From an uncultured Sphingorhabdus sp. (lineage in GTDB: Bacteria > Pseudomonadota > Alphaproteobacteria > Sphingomonadales > Sphingomonadaceae): a DNA stretch of 33,698 nucleotides. The first letter of the stretch is position 1. Every line of letters starts with the position of its first letter. Shown here piece after piece: positions 1 to 7,893 of this stretch. The stretch lies in contig CALDZL010000067.1 in assembly GCA_937944295.1 (NCBI GenBank), forward strand, positions 1-33,698. Reading direction: 5' to 3'. The translations under genes were made by a program, and so were the position numbers. Under the pieces are notes generated by a model. The model saw only the letters and a program-made list of their open reading frames with translations. It ran no database searches and was not told where the DNA came from.

Positions 1-1440
1 TGGGTCTTTGGTACGGTTTCTATCCCAGAGATTATTGATGCAGCGCCTTCTTATGCGGGTTCTAGTATTGGTTTTTTGGGTATGCGCGTTGATGTAATGA
101 GTCTGATTTGTGTTTTATTATTCATCGGTGCGATGGGTAAATCAGCACAGCTTGGTCTGCACACTTGGCTGCCCGATGCGATGGAAGGACCAACACCTGT
201 ATCGGCGCTAATCCATGCCGCAACTATGGTGACCGCAGGTGTATTCATGGTTTGCCGTCTCTCTCCAGTTTTTGAAACTAGCGAATTTGCGCTGAACATG
301 ATTACGATTGTTGGCGCTACAACGGCTATTTTTGCAGCTACTGTTGGACTGGTCCAAACCGATATTAAGCGGGTTATTGCTTATTCCACCTGTTCGCAAT
401 TGGGTTATATGTTCTTTGCTGCAGGCACAGGGGCGTATAGCGCTGCTATGTTCCATCTCTTTACGCATGCTTTCTTTAAAGCATTATTATTTCTTGGCGC
501 GGGTAGCGTGATACATGCTATGCACCATGAACAAGATATGCGCTATTATGGAGGCCTTCGTAAACATATTCCAATTACTTTTTGGGCTATGATGGCGGGC
601 ACGCTTGCGATTACGGGTGTTGGTATTGTCGGAGTTGGCGGTCTTGCTGGTTTCCACTCAAAAGATGCTATCATCGAAGCCGCTTTTGCCAGCAGCGGAA
701 CCTATAGCGGTTATGCATTCTTTATTGGTGTCTTTGCTGCACTTCTCACCAGCTTTTATAGCTGGCGTCTCATGTTCTTAACATTTTGGGGCAAAGCGCG
801 CTGGATTAATAGCGAGCATATTCAGCATAGTGTTCATAAAACAGCCGAAGAAGCAGGGGATGATACAACAGGCGGTTATCATCCGCATGAGAGTCCTTTC
901 TCCATGCTCATACCATTATTGGTACTCAGCGTGGGTGCGGTGGCTGCTGGTTATATGTTTAAATATGAATTTATTTATGCAGCAGAGGGCGGGATTGAAT
1001 TTTGGCGAGAAAGCACGATCTACTTCAATGCAGATTTGGTCAATGCATTGCATGAAGTGCCATTATGGGTGAAATTATCATCGACCATGGCGATGCTGAC
1101 AGGACTGTTTATTGCGATCTATATGTATTTACTATCCAATGATGCGCCGCAAAGATTGGCCAAAACTTTCCAACCGCTATATCAATTTTTCCTCAACAAA
1201 TGGTATTTTGACGAGCTGTACGATTTCCTTTTCATCAAACCATCTTTTTGGCTTGGTAAGCAATTTTGGAAGATCGGTGACATTGGTATCATTGACCGTT
1301 TTGGCCCGAATGGTGCGGCAAGTGTCGTGAAATATGGCAGTGTACTAGCCGTGCGCCTCCAATCAGGATATATTTATACTTATGCGCTGGTCATGTTATT
1401 GGGATTGGTTGCTGCAATTAGCTGGATGATGGTACGATAA
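1..1440 (+). CDS. nuoL: NADH-quinone oxidoreductase subunit L (5' truncated by window edge)
   Basis: This is a proton-pumping membrane subunit of respiratory complex I in the inner membrane. The ORF track starts at an internal ATG (base 76), but the frame is open from base 1 ([12 protein letters not shown]...), so the gene enters from outside; 479 residues are visible and roughly the first 180-200 of a usual 650-690 are missing. Visible hallmarks are the antiporter-type segment [20 protein letters not shown] with its conserved lysine, the following [11 protein letters not shown] helix, several further hydrophobic helices, and a C-terminal tail ending in a last membrane helix ([17 protein letters not shown]), as expected for NuoL with its long lateral helix. 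nuoM starts 2 bases after the stop. The identity is secure from sequence and from the L-M-N order. Confidence 0.97.
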   Translation, partial: WVFGTVSIPEIIDAAPSYAGSSIGFLGMRVDVMSLICVLLFIGAMGKSAQLGLHTWLPDAMEGPTPVSALIHAATMVTAGVFMVCRLSPVFETSEFALNMITIVGATTAIFAATVGLVQTDIKRVIAYSTCSQLGYMFFAAGTGAYSAAMFHLFTHAFFKALLFLGAGSVIHAMHHEQDMRYYGGLRKHIPITFWAMMAGTLAITGVGIVGVGGLAGFHSKDAIIEAAFASSGTYSGYAFFIGVFAALLTSFYSWRLMFLTFWGKARWINSEHIQHSVHKTAEEAGDDTTGGYHPHESPFSMLIPLLVLSVGAVAAGYMFKYEFIYAAEGGIEFWRESTIYFNADLVNALHEVPLWVKLSSTMAMLTGLFIAIYMYLLSNDAPQRLAKTFQPLYQFFLNKWYFDELYDFLFIKPSFWLGKQFWKIGDIGIIDRFGPNGAASVVKYGSVLAVRLQSGYIYTYALVMLLGLVAAISWMMVR

Positions 1441-1442
1441 TT

Positions 1443-3014
1443 ATGAACGCAGATTTTCCTATTTTATCGATGATGTTGGCCGTACCATTGGCCGCAGCGA
1501 TGCTATGCTTGGTTGCCAGCGCTCATAGCGCGCGTTTCTTGGCCCTTGGAGCTACGCTGATTAATCTATTATTCGGTATTTGGCTCTGGACGCAATATGA
1601 AATTGGCGGTGCGCAGTGGCAATTTACCGAGAGTGCTGATTTGTTCGGACCGATTGGTTGGAAACTTGGCATAGACGGTATTTCGCTGATGCTCATCATG
1701 CTATCTGTGTTTTTGATGCCTATCTGTATTGGCGCAAGCTGGCGTGCGATTAAAGAGCGCGTTAGCGAATATATGGCGGCTTTCCTCTTGATGGAGGTAT
1801 TGATGATTGGTGTCTTCGCGGCCCAAGATTTGATGCTTTTCTATATTTTCTTTGAAGCGGGCCTTATCCCCATGTATTTAATTATCGGTATTTGGGGTGG
1901 AACGAACCGTATTTATGCCAGCTATAAATTCTTTCTCTATACATTGCTTGGCTCGGTATTGATGTTGATTGCCATGATTTGGATGATCCAAGAAGCCAGC
2001 ACTGCAGATATTCCTACATTGCTGCAATATGATTTTAGCACAGAAGCGCAAACATGGCTATGGCTTGCATTTTTTGCCAGTTTCGCAGTGAAAATGCCGA
2101 TGTGGCCCGTACATACTTGGCTTCCTGATGCGCATGTTCAAGCTCCAACAGCGGGCAGCGTAATCTTGGCTGGTGTGCTATTAAAAATGGGCGGCTATGG
2201 TTTCTTGCGTTTCTCTATGCCGATGTTTCCTGATGCATCAGCGCAATTTATCTGGTTGATATTTGGCCTCTCTATGGTTGCTGTGATTTATACATCTCTG
2301 GTCGCTTTGGTGCAGCAGGATATGAAAAAGCTTATCGCTTATTCATCGGTCGCTCATATGGCCATTGTTACCGTCGGTTTATTCACTTTCAACCAACAAG
2401 GCTTAGAAGGCGCCATCATAGTTATGCTAAGCCATGGCCTTGTATCTGGTGCATTATTCCTATGCGTTGGTGTGATTTATGACCGTTTGCATACGCGCGA
2501 AATTGACCGTTATGGCGGCCTATCCATCAATATGCCAATCTATGCGACTTTCTTTTTATTGTTCACTATGGCTTCTATAGGCCTACCAGGGACGAGCGGA
2601 TTTGTCGGTGAATTTTTGGCTCTAACAGGTGTGTATAAAGTGTCCACCTGGGCGGCCTTGATTTGTACAACAGGGATTATATTAGGTGCGGGATATATGC
2701 TCTATCTCTATCGCCGTATTGCATTTGGCGAACAAAAGAATATCGATGCAGCAGCAATGGAAGATTTGGATATGCGTGAATTCTGGCTACTTGCACCAAT
2801 TGCAGCGGCTGTTATGTGGATGGGTATTTATCCCGAGAGCTTTATCGCGCCTATACGCGATGATGTCAGCAAAATCGTGCAGCGCGTAGAGTCAGCGACA
2901 CCAGTTTTAGACGGTAAATTCATCGCCAATGACCCTAGTACTGCGCAATATCGTACAGGTGGAGAGGGTGATAGTGACACAATAGAGCAAGAAGCATCAG
3001 GGAACACGCAGTAA
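1443..3014 (+). CDS. nuoM: NADH-quinone oxidoreductase subunit M
   Basis: This is the second antiporter-like, proton-translocating subunit of complex I. At 523 residues it has full family length and is hydrophobic throughout, with about 14 predicted membrane helices. The glutamate of FFEAGLIPMY (about residue 138) and the lysine of AVKMPMWPVHTWLPDAH (about residue 217) match the proton-channel glutamate and lysine known in the E. coli protein. The C-terminal 40 residues or so are polar and acidic (GGEGDSDTIEQEASG), an extension beyond the last helix. The stop overlaps the nuoN start by one base (TAATG), which implies translational coupling within the nuo operon. Confidence 0.98.
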   Translation: MNADFPILSMMLAVPLAAAMLCLVASAHSARFLALGATLINLLFGIWLWTQYEIGGAQWQFTESADLFGPIGWKLGIDGISLMLIMLSVFLMPICIGASWRAIKERVSEYMAAFLLMEVLMIGVFAAQDLMLFYIFFEAGLIPMYLIIGIWGGTNRIYASYKFFLYTLLGSVLMLIAMIWMIQEASTADIPTLLQYDFSTEAQTWLWLAFFASFAVKMPMWPVHTWLPDAHVQAPTAGSVILAGVLLKMGGYGFLRFSMPMFPDASAQFIWLIFGLSMVAVIYTSLVALVQQDMKKLIAYSSVAHMAIVTVGLFTFNQQGLEGAIIVMLSHGLVSGALFLCVGVIYDRLHTREIDRYGGLSINMPIYATFFLLFTMASIGLPGTSGFVGEFLALTGVYKVSTWAALICTTGIILGAGYMLYLYRRIAFGEQKNIDAAAMEDLDMREFWLLAPIAAAVMWMGIYPESFIAPIRDDVSKIVQRVESATPVLDGKFIANDPSTAQYRTGGEGDSDTIEQEASGNTQ

Positions 3015-4474
3015 TGACCGAGAATGATCTATTCTACACGCGCCCAGAACTCATTTTAAGTTTTAGTGGATTACTTCTTTTATTGCTTGCTGCATGGCGA
3101 CCCAATTTGGGCCGTCAAATATGCTATATATCAATCGCCCCCTTAATTGCGGCGAGTTATTATGCTTGGATTATCATGACCAACGAAGCTTTTGAATTTG
3201 GCGGCGATGCCTTCTTTGGGCAATATCGCGCCGATGGGTTCAGCAGTTTTAGCAAATTACTCATCTATCTGGCATCTGCCATCACATTATTAATCGCCCC
3301 GCGCTTCCTGGAGAAAAAGGGCGTGATGAAAGCCGAATTTCCCGTATTAATCCTATTTGCGGCTGTTGGTATGGGGATAATGGTATCGGCGGTTGATCTC
3401 TTGTCGCTCTATATCGGTTTGGAATTAAACTCTTTAGCAGCTTATGTATTGGCAAGTTTTGCCCGCAATGATGTCAAATCGAGCGAGGCGGGATTGAAAT
3501 ATTTCATCCTAGGGGCGCTGGCGAGTGGTATATTATTATTCGGTATTTCATTGGTCTATGGATTTACGGGATCAACTAGCTTTTTAACGATTAATTCGGC
3601 TCTATCGGGCGAATTGAGCATGGGCGCGACATTTGGTATTGTGTTCATGCTTGCGGGGATGGCCTTTAAAATTAGTGCCGCACCTTTTCACATGTGGACA
3701 CCCGATGTTTACGAAGGCGCGCCAACCCCGATTACAGCCTTTTTTGCCAGCGCACCAAAAGTAGCGGCTACTGCATTATTGGTGCGCATAGTTGGCGAGG
3801 CCTTTACCAACCAAGTTGATGCGTGGCAGCAAATCATTATTATCGTTGCGCTTATGTCGATCGTGGTTGGAGCGCTGGGTGCAATTGGTCAAAAGAGCCT
3901 CAAGCGCCTGTTGGCCTACAGTTCGATTAACAATATCGGTTTCATTTTAATCGGCCTTGCTGCAGCTTCGCAAATCGGTGTTGCTGCTTTATTGGTATAT
4001 TTGGCTATCTATGTAGCGATGACGCTCGGCGGGTTTATCTGCTTGATGCAACTTGAAGATAAAGACGGCAATATGCGCGATAATATTGATGATATTGCTG
4101 GCCTATCTAAACACCGCCCTGTTCTGGCTGCTGTATTTATGATCTTTATGTTCTCGCTTGCAGGGATTCCGCCCATGTTTGGTTTTTGGGGTAAATTACA
4201 AGTATTTCAAGCCGCCGTCGCTGCTGATCTATTGCCGCTTGCTGTTATCGGTATTGTGGCTTCAGTGATTGGTGCTTTCTATTATCTTAAAGTTATTAAA
4301 GTCATGTATTTTGATAAGCCCGTTAATGTGATTGGAAATATCAACAGTAATATGTTGGTTTGGATTGGAGGTGTTTTGGCGCTATTTGTATCGCCTTTGG
4401 GCTATTTAACCATATCAATATTAAGCAAATGGAGCGCCGTTGCTGGGACCTTTTTATTCGTCAATGGAGGTTAG
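3014..4474 (+). CDS. nuoN: NADH-quinone oxidoreductase subunit N
   Basis: This is the third antiporter-like subunit of complex I and the usual last gene of the nuo operon. Its 486 residues match family length. The glutamate in YIGLELNSLAAY (about residue 137) and the lysine in AFKISAAPFHMWTPDVYEGA (about residue 219) are the expected channel residues. A second conserved run, KSLKRLLAYSSINNIG, is typical of the antiporter fold. The gene starts inside the nuoM stop codon (TAATG), and its own 3' end overlaps the start of birA, so respiration and cofactor genes are probably co-transcribed here. Confidence 0.98.
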   Translation: MTENDLFYTRPELILSFSGLLLLLLAAWRPNLGRQICYISIAPLIAASYYAWIIMTNEAFEFGGDAFFGQYRADGFSSFSKLLIYLASAITLLIAPRFLEKKGVMKAEFPVLILFAAVGMGIMVSAVDLLSLYIGLELNSLAAYVLASFARNDVKSSEAGLKYFILGALASGILLFGISLVYGFTGSTSFLTINSALSGELSMGATFGIVFMLAGMAFKISAAPFHMWTPDVYEGAPTPITAFFASAPKVAATALLVRIVGEAFTNQVDAWQQIIIIVALMSIVVGALGAIGQKSLKRLLAYSSINNIGFILIGLAAASQIGVAALLVYLAIYVAMTLGGFICLMQLEDKDGNMRDNIDDIAGLSKHRPVLAAVFMIFMFSLAGIPPMFGFWGKLQVFQAAVAADLLPLAVIGIVASVIGAFYYLKVIKVMYFDKPVNVIGNINSNMLVWIGGVLALFVSPLGYLTISILSKWSAVAGTFLFVNGG

Positions 4475-5177
4475 GGCCTATCCAAATATAGAGACGGTTG
4501 ATTTCACAGGCTCTACCAACAGCGATTTATTAGAGCGCGCATCGCAAGGTGCGCCAGAGGGTTTGTGGCTGCGTGCTAAATCTCAAGGCTCTGGACGCGG
4601 CCGCAATGCGCGTGAATGGGTGTCCAACAACGGCAATATCTATACCAGCACTATCATACGTCTATTACCGCATGATCCCCCAGCAACAAATATTGCATTT
4701 GTAGCGGCGAATGTTTTGCATCAGAGCATTGCACAATTCCTTCCTGATAAGAATGTGCTTATAAAATGGCCCAATGATATATTGGTCGATAATTCTAAAA
4801 TCTGCGGTATATTATTGGAACGCAATGAAGATGCGATCATTATGGGAACGGGTGTTAATTTGGTGCATAGTCCGCAAAATATTGATCGCGCAGCCACGAG
4901 CATGACTGAGTTAGGAATAGATGCACCAGACCCAGATGAATTTATGCACATATTAGTAGAAAATTTCGCCTATTGGCTACGGCTATGGCGAGAAAATGGT
5001 TTTGATATAATACGCGACTATTGGCTAAAAAATGCGCATGGAAAAGGTCAAAAAATAGCCCATAAAGATTATGTGGGACATTTTGATGGTATTGGAAATG
5101 ATGGTGCTTGTTTGCTGCGCTTGGCAGATGAAGAAATTATCAGCATATATGCTGGCGATATATTTATGTTGGATTAG
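4440..5177 (+). CDS. birA: Biotin--[acetyl-CoA-carboxylase] ligase
   Basis: This enzyme activates biotin with ATP and attaches it to the carrier lysine of acetyl-CoA carboxylase and other biotin enzymes. SGRGRNAREW is the biotinyl-AMP loop, IKWPNDIL the biotin-binding motif, and CGILLE with MGTGVNL the rest of the catalytic core. At about 245 residues it lacks the N-terminal helix-turn-helix of repressor-type BirA, so it is a ligase only. Start choice: TTG at 4440 has GGAG five bases upstream and overlaps nuoN by 35 bases; ATG at 4464 (MEVRAYPN) overlaps by 11 bases but has a poorer ribosome site. Either is possible. The position after nuoN is common in alphaproteobacteria. Confidence 0.93.
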   Translation: MLGPFYSSMEVRAYPNIETVDFTGSTNSDLLERASQGAPEGLWLRAKSQGSGRGRNAREWVSNNGNIYTSTIIRLLPHDPPATNIAFVAANVLHQSIAQFLPDKNVLIKWPNDILVDNSKICGILLERNEDAIIMGTGVNLVHSPQNIDRAATSMTELGIDAPDPDEFMHILVENFAYWLRLWRENGFDIIRDYWLKNAHGKGQKIAHKDYVGHFDGIGNDGACLLRLADEEIISIYAGDIFMLD

Positions 5178-5186
5178 GGGTTTTAT

Positions 5187-5948
5187 ATGCTGCTCGCTGT
5201 CGATGTAGGAAATAGTAATATAAAATTTGCACTGCTTGATGGGCGCACTATCGTTGCGCGCTGGAAAATTGACAGCGATGAAAATCGTACTGGCGATGCC
5301 TATGCGCGCTGGCTCATGCCGTTAATGATAGAGCATAAAGCGGTTAGTGCTATAATAATTTCAACCGTGGTTCCTAACATATTAGAGCATTTACAAAATT
5401 TGGGACGCAATCATTTTAATCTTGAACCTATAATTGCGCGAAATGACTCGGTAAATTGGGGCATTGCGATTAATGTCGATAATCCAGTGAGCGTTGGCAG
5501 CGACAGGCTTGTGAATGCTATTGGCGCCCATCAAGAGCATGAAGGTGATTTAATTGTGGTGAGTCTCGGTACGGCTACCACCATCGATCATATTGGAGAT
5601 GATGGCAGCTATAATGGCGGTATAATTGCCCCAGGTATGGCTCTGTCGCGTGATGCACTGGCTGCTGCTGCTGCGCAATTGCCTCATATTGCGATAAAAC
5701 GTCCCTTGCATAAAAAAGTGATTGGTAAAAATACGCAAGATCAAATTTTGATAGGAATCTATTGGGGTTATTTTTCACTTATAGAAGGGTTAATGAACAG
5801 AATGAAAGCTGAGATTGATAAACCGATAAAGGTTATTGCAACAGGAGGTTTGTCAGCTCTGTTTCACCGTGATGATGCATTATTTGATATTATTGACTCT
5901 AATCTAACTTTGAAAGGTTTAGCCATTTTATATAACCGCCAAGCGTAA
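5187..5948 (+). CDS. coaX: Type III pantothenate kinase
   Basis: This enzyme phosphorylates pantothenate, the first step of coenzyme A synthesis. It belongs to the ASKHA fold, shown by the phosphate-1 loop DVGNSNIKFAL at the N-terminus, the central GSDRLVNAIGA segment, the phosphate-2 motif SLGTATTIDHI, and the downstream NGGIIAPGM and ATGGLSALF motifs. The 253 residues are normal for CoaX. It starts 9 bases after the birA stop with a G-rich site (AGGGG) in the gap. With birA it makes a small cofactor block inside the nuo-rnj run. No type I or type II pantothenate kinase is seen in the window. Confidence 0.96.
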   Translation: MLLAVDVGNSNIKFALLDGRTIVARWKIDSDENRTGDAYARWLMPLMIEHKAVSAIIISTVVPNILEHLQNLGRNHFNLEPIIARNDSVNWGIAINVDNPVSVGSDRLVNAIGAHQEHEGDLIVVSLGTATTIDHIGDDGSYNGGIIAPGMALSRDALAAAAAQLPHIAIKRPLHKKVIGKNTQDQILIGIYWGYFSLIEGLMNRMKAEIDKPIKVIATGGLSALFHRDDALFDIIDSNLTLKGLAILYNRQA

Positions 5949-5967
5949 AATAGGCTAAGAGGCTTTC

Positions 5968-7605
5968 ATGAACGAATCCAAAAAAGAATTATTATTCCTC
6001 GCGCTTGGCGGTTCGGGTGAAATTGGCATGAATGTTAACCTTTATTGCTGTAATGGCAAATGGTTGATGGTCGATATGGGAATTAGTTTTGCTGATCCTT
6101 ATTACCCTGGTGTAGAATTGGTTCTTCCCGATTTGGAATTTATTGAAAAAAATGCAGATAATCTGTTGGGTATTATATTAACCCATGGGCATGAAGATCA
6201 TATTGGCGCCTTGCCTTATCTTGCTGAAGAATTAGGCGTACCGCTTTATGCCACGGCATTTACTGCCTCTCTTATTCGTCATAAATTGGATGAGAATGAC
6301 ATAAAGAGCCTTGATCTGCATGTGGTTGATGAAGGCGGATTGGTTGAACTAGACCCATTCACGGTGACTTATAAGCCGCTTGCACACAGCATAGCCGAGG
6401 GTAATGGGCTGTTTATTGAAACACCGCATGGCAATATATTTCATACAGGTGATTGGAAGCTTGATAAAGAACCGCTGATTGGCACGCCGACATCACCTGA
6501 AGAATTAACGGCCATCGGTGATAAAGATATTTTGGCATTGGTTTGCGATAGTACCAATATATTTAATGACCAGGATTCTGGGTCTGAAGGCGATGTAAAA
6601 CGCAATTTGATTGATGTGACACAGGATTTGGAAAACCGTATATTGGTGACAACTTTTGCATCCAATGCAGCGCGTTTACAAACATTAGGCGAAGTTGCCA
6701 AAGCCACCAACAGGACTTTGTGCATTGCGGGTCGCTCACTCGATCGGATGCTCGAAATTGGTAAAGCCAATGGCTATTTCAAAGAGTTTCCGCAAACCGT
6801 TGATTTCCATACTGCTATGCAATTGCCGCGATCAGAGGTTATGATTATTGCTACAGGTGGGCAAGGCGAAGCTCGTGCTGCTCTAGCAAGAATAGCCAGT
6901 GATAGCCATAAAATCGCATTAGAAGCAGGCGATCATGTTATATTTTCGTCCAAGCAAATACCTGGCAATGAATTGGCGATTAGCCGTATACAAAATGCTT
7001 TGGCGGAACAAAATATCAATATGATTACAGAGAAACAGGCGCATATCCATGTCTCTGGACATCCTGGAAAACCCGAGCTTGCGAAAATGTATGATTGGAT
7101 AAGACCAGAGATTTTGCTACCTGTTCATGGTGAAATTCGTCATATGAAGGAACAGGCACGTTTCGGTGCGCGATGCGGTATTAAAAAGCAGATAGTGCAA
7201 AAAAATGGCGATCTTATTCGACTTGCGCCCAATGGACCTGAGCATATTGGTTATGAACGGGCGGGACGATTGGTATTAGATGGCGATATTTTAATAGATG
7301 CCGATGGCGCTGCGATGAATGAGAGGCGCAAAATATCAATGCATGGGCAAATATCTGTAGCTTTGGTATTAAATAAAAAAGGTGAGGCCGAAAAAGCGCT
7401 AGAAATCCATTGCAATGGAGTGCCGCTGGATGAAGATTTGGATGGCTTCCTGGAGGAGGCCCATAAAGATGCTATTGCGGCTATGGATGTATGGTTATCT
7501 GATATAGAAAAATTACGCGAGAATGTGCGTATAGCAGTTCGCCGTTGTGCGCATCGTTGGACGGGCAAAAAACCGATTGTAAATGTTTTGATCGTGGAGC
7601 TTTAA
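5968..7605 (+). CDS. rnj: Ribonuclease J
   Basis: This is a metallo-beta-lactamase/beta-CASP ribonuclease with 5'-to-3' exonuclease and endonuclease activity in RNA maturation and decay. The zinc-binding motif is LTHGHEDHIGALPY, further metal ligands lie in FHTGDWKLD and in VCDSTN, and the beta-CASP part carries ATGGQGEARAAL and HVSGHPGKPEL, followed by the LLPVHGE histidine motif. Its 545 residues match the usual length, including the C-terminal domain. It begins 19 bases after coaX, with an AGAGG-like site upstream, and its TAA shares a base with the next gene's ATG. It serves as the main 5' exonuclease in many alphaproteobacteria. Confidence 0.96.
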   Translation: MNESKKELLFLALGGSGEIGMNVNLYCCNGKWLMVDMGISFADPYYPGVELVLPDLEFIEKNADNLLGIILTHGHEDHIGALPYLAEELGVPLYATAFTASLIRHKLDENDIKSLDLHVVDEGGLVELDPFTVTYKPLAHSIAEGNGLFIETPHGNIFHTGDWKLDKEPLIGTPTSPEELTAIGDKDILALVCDSTNIFNDQDSGSEGDVKRNLIDVTQDLENRILVTTFASNAARLQTLGEVAKATNRTLCIAGRSLDRMLEIGKANGYFKEFPQTVDFHTAMQLPRSEVMIIATGGQGEARAALARIASDSHKIALEAGDHVIFSSKQIPGNELAISRIQNALAEQNINMITEKQAHIHVSGHPGKPELAKMYDWIRPEILLPVHGEIRHMKEQARFGARCGIKKQIVQKNGDLIRLAPNGPEHIGYERAGRLVLDGDILIDADGAAMNERRKISMHGQISVALVLNKKGEAEKALEIHCNGVPLDEDLDGFLEEAHKDAIAAMDVWLSDIEKLRENVRIAVRRCAHRWTGKKPIVNVLIVEL

Positions 7606-7865
7606 TGCAAATAACATCAATCCTCGCCATTTACATATTATTTTGGGTGATATCAGCATTTATCATGCTGCCTATTGGCATTAAGACTCACGATGAAATA
7701 GGTGAAACCAAGATAAAAGGGCAGGCGGATAGTGCACCTGCTAATTTCAGGCCCAAGATTGTAATTGTCAGAGCAACAATATTGGCAAGTTTATTATTTG
7801 CACTATTTTATGCCAATTATACTTTTGGTTGGATTACGACCGAAACTATTGCTTGGGAACCTTAG
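7605..7865 (+). CDS. DUF1467 family small membrane protein
   Basis: This is an 86-residue protein with two predicted membrane helices (ITSILAIYILFWVISAFIMLPI and IVRATILASLLFALFYANYTFG), joined by a short polar loop containing THDEIGE and GQADSAP. That arrangement is the recognisable form of DUF1467, an alphaproteobacterial family of unknown function often encoded near rnj. The ORF track begins 20 codons upstream at 7545, but that part overlaps rnj in another frame. The ATG at 7605 forms a TAATG junction with the rnj stop, like nuoM-nuoN, and is clearly the start. It is the last gene of this + strand run, and the next gene converges on it 28 bases later. Confidence 0.85.
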   Translation: MQITSILAIYILFWVISAFIMLPIGIKTHDEIGETKIKGQADSAPANFRPKIVIVRATILASLLFALFYANYTFGWITTETIAWEP

Positions 7866-7893
7866 AGTATAGTGTTATCGGATATAATAATGA

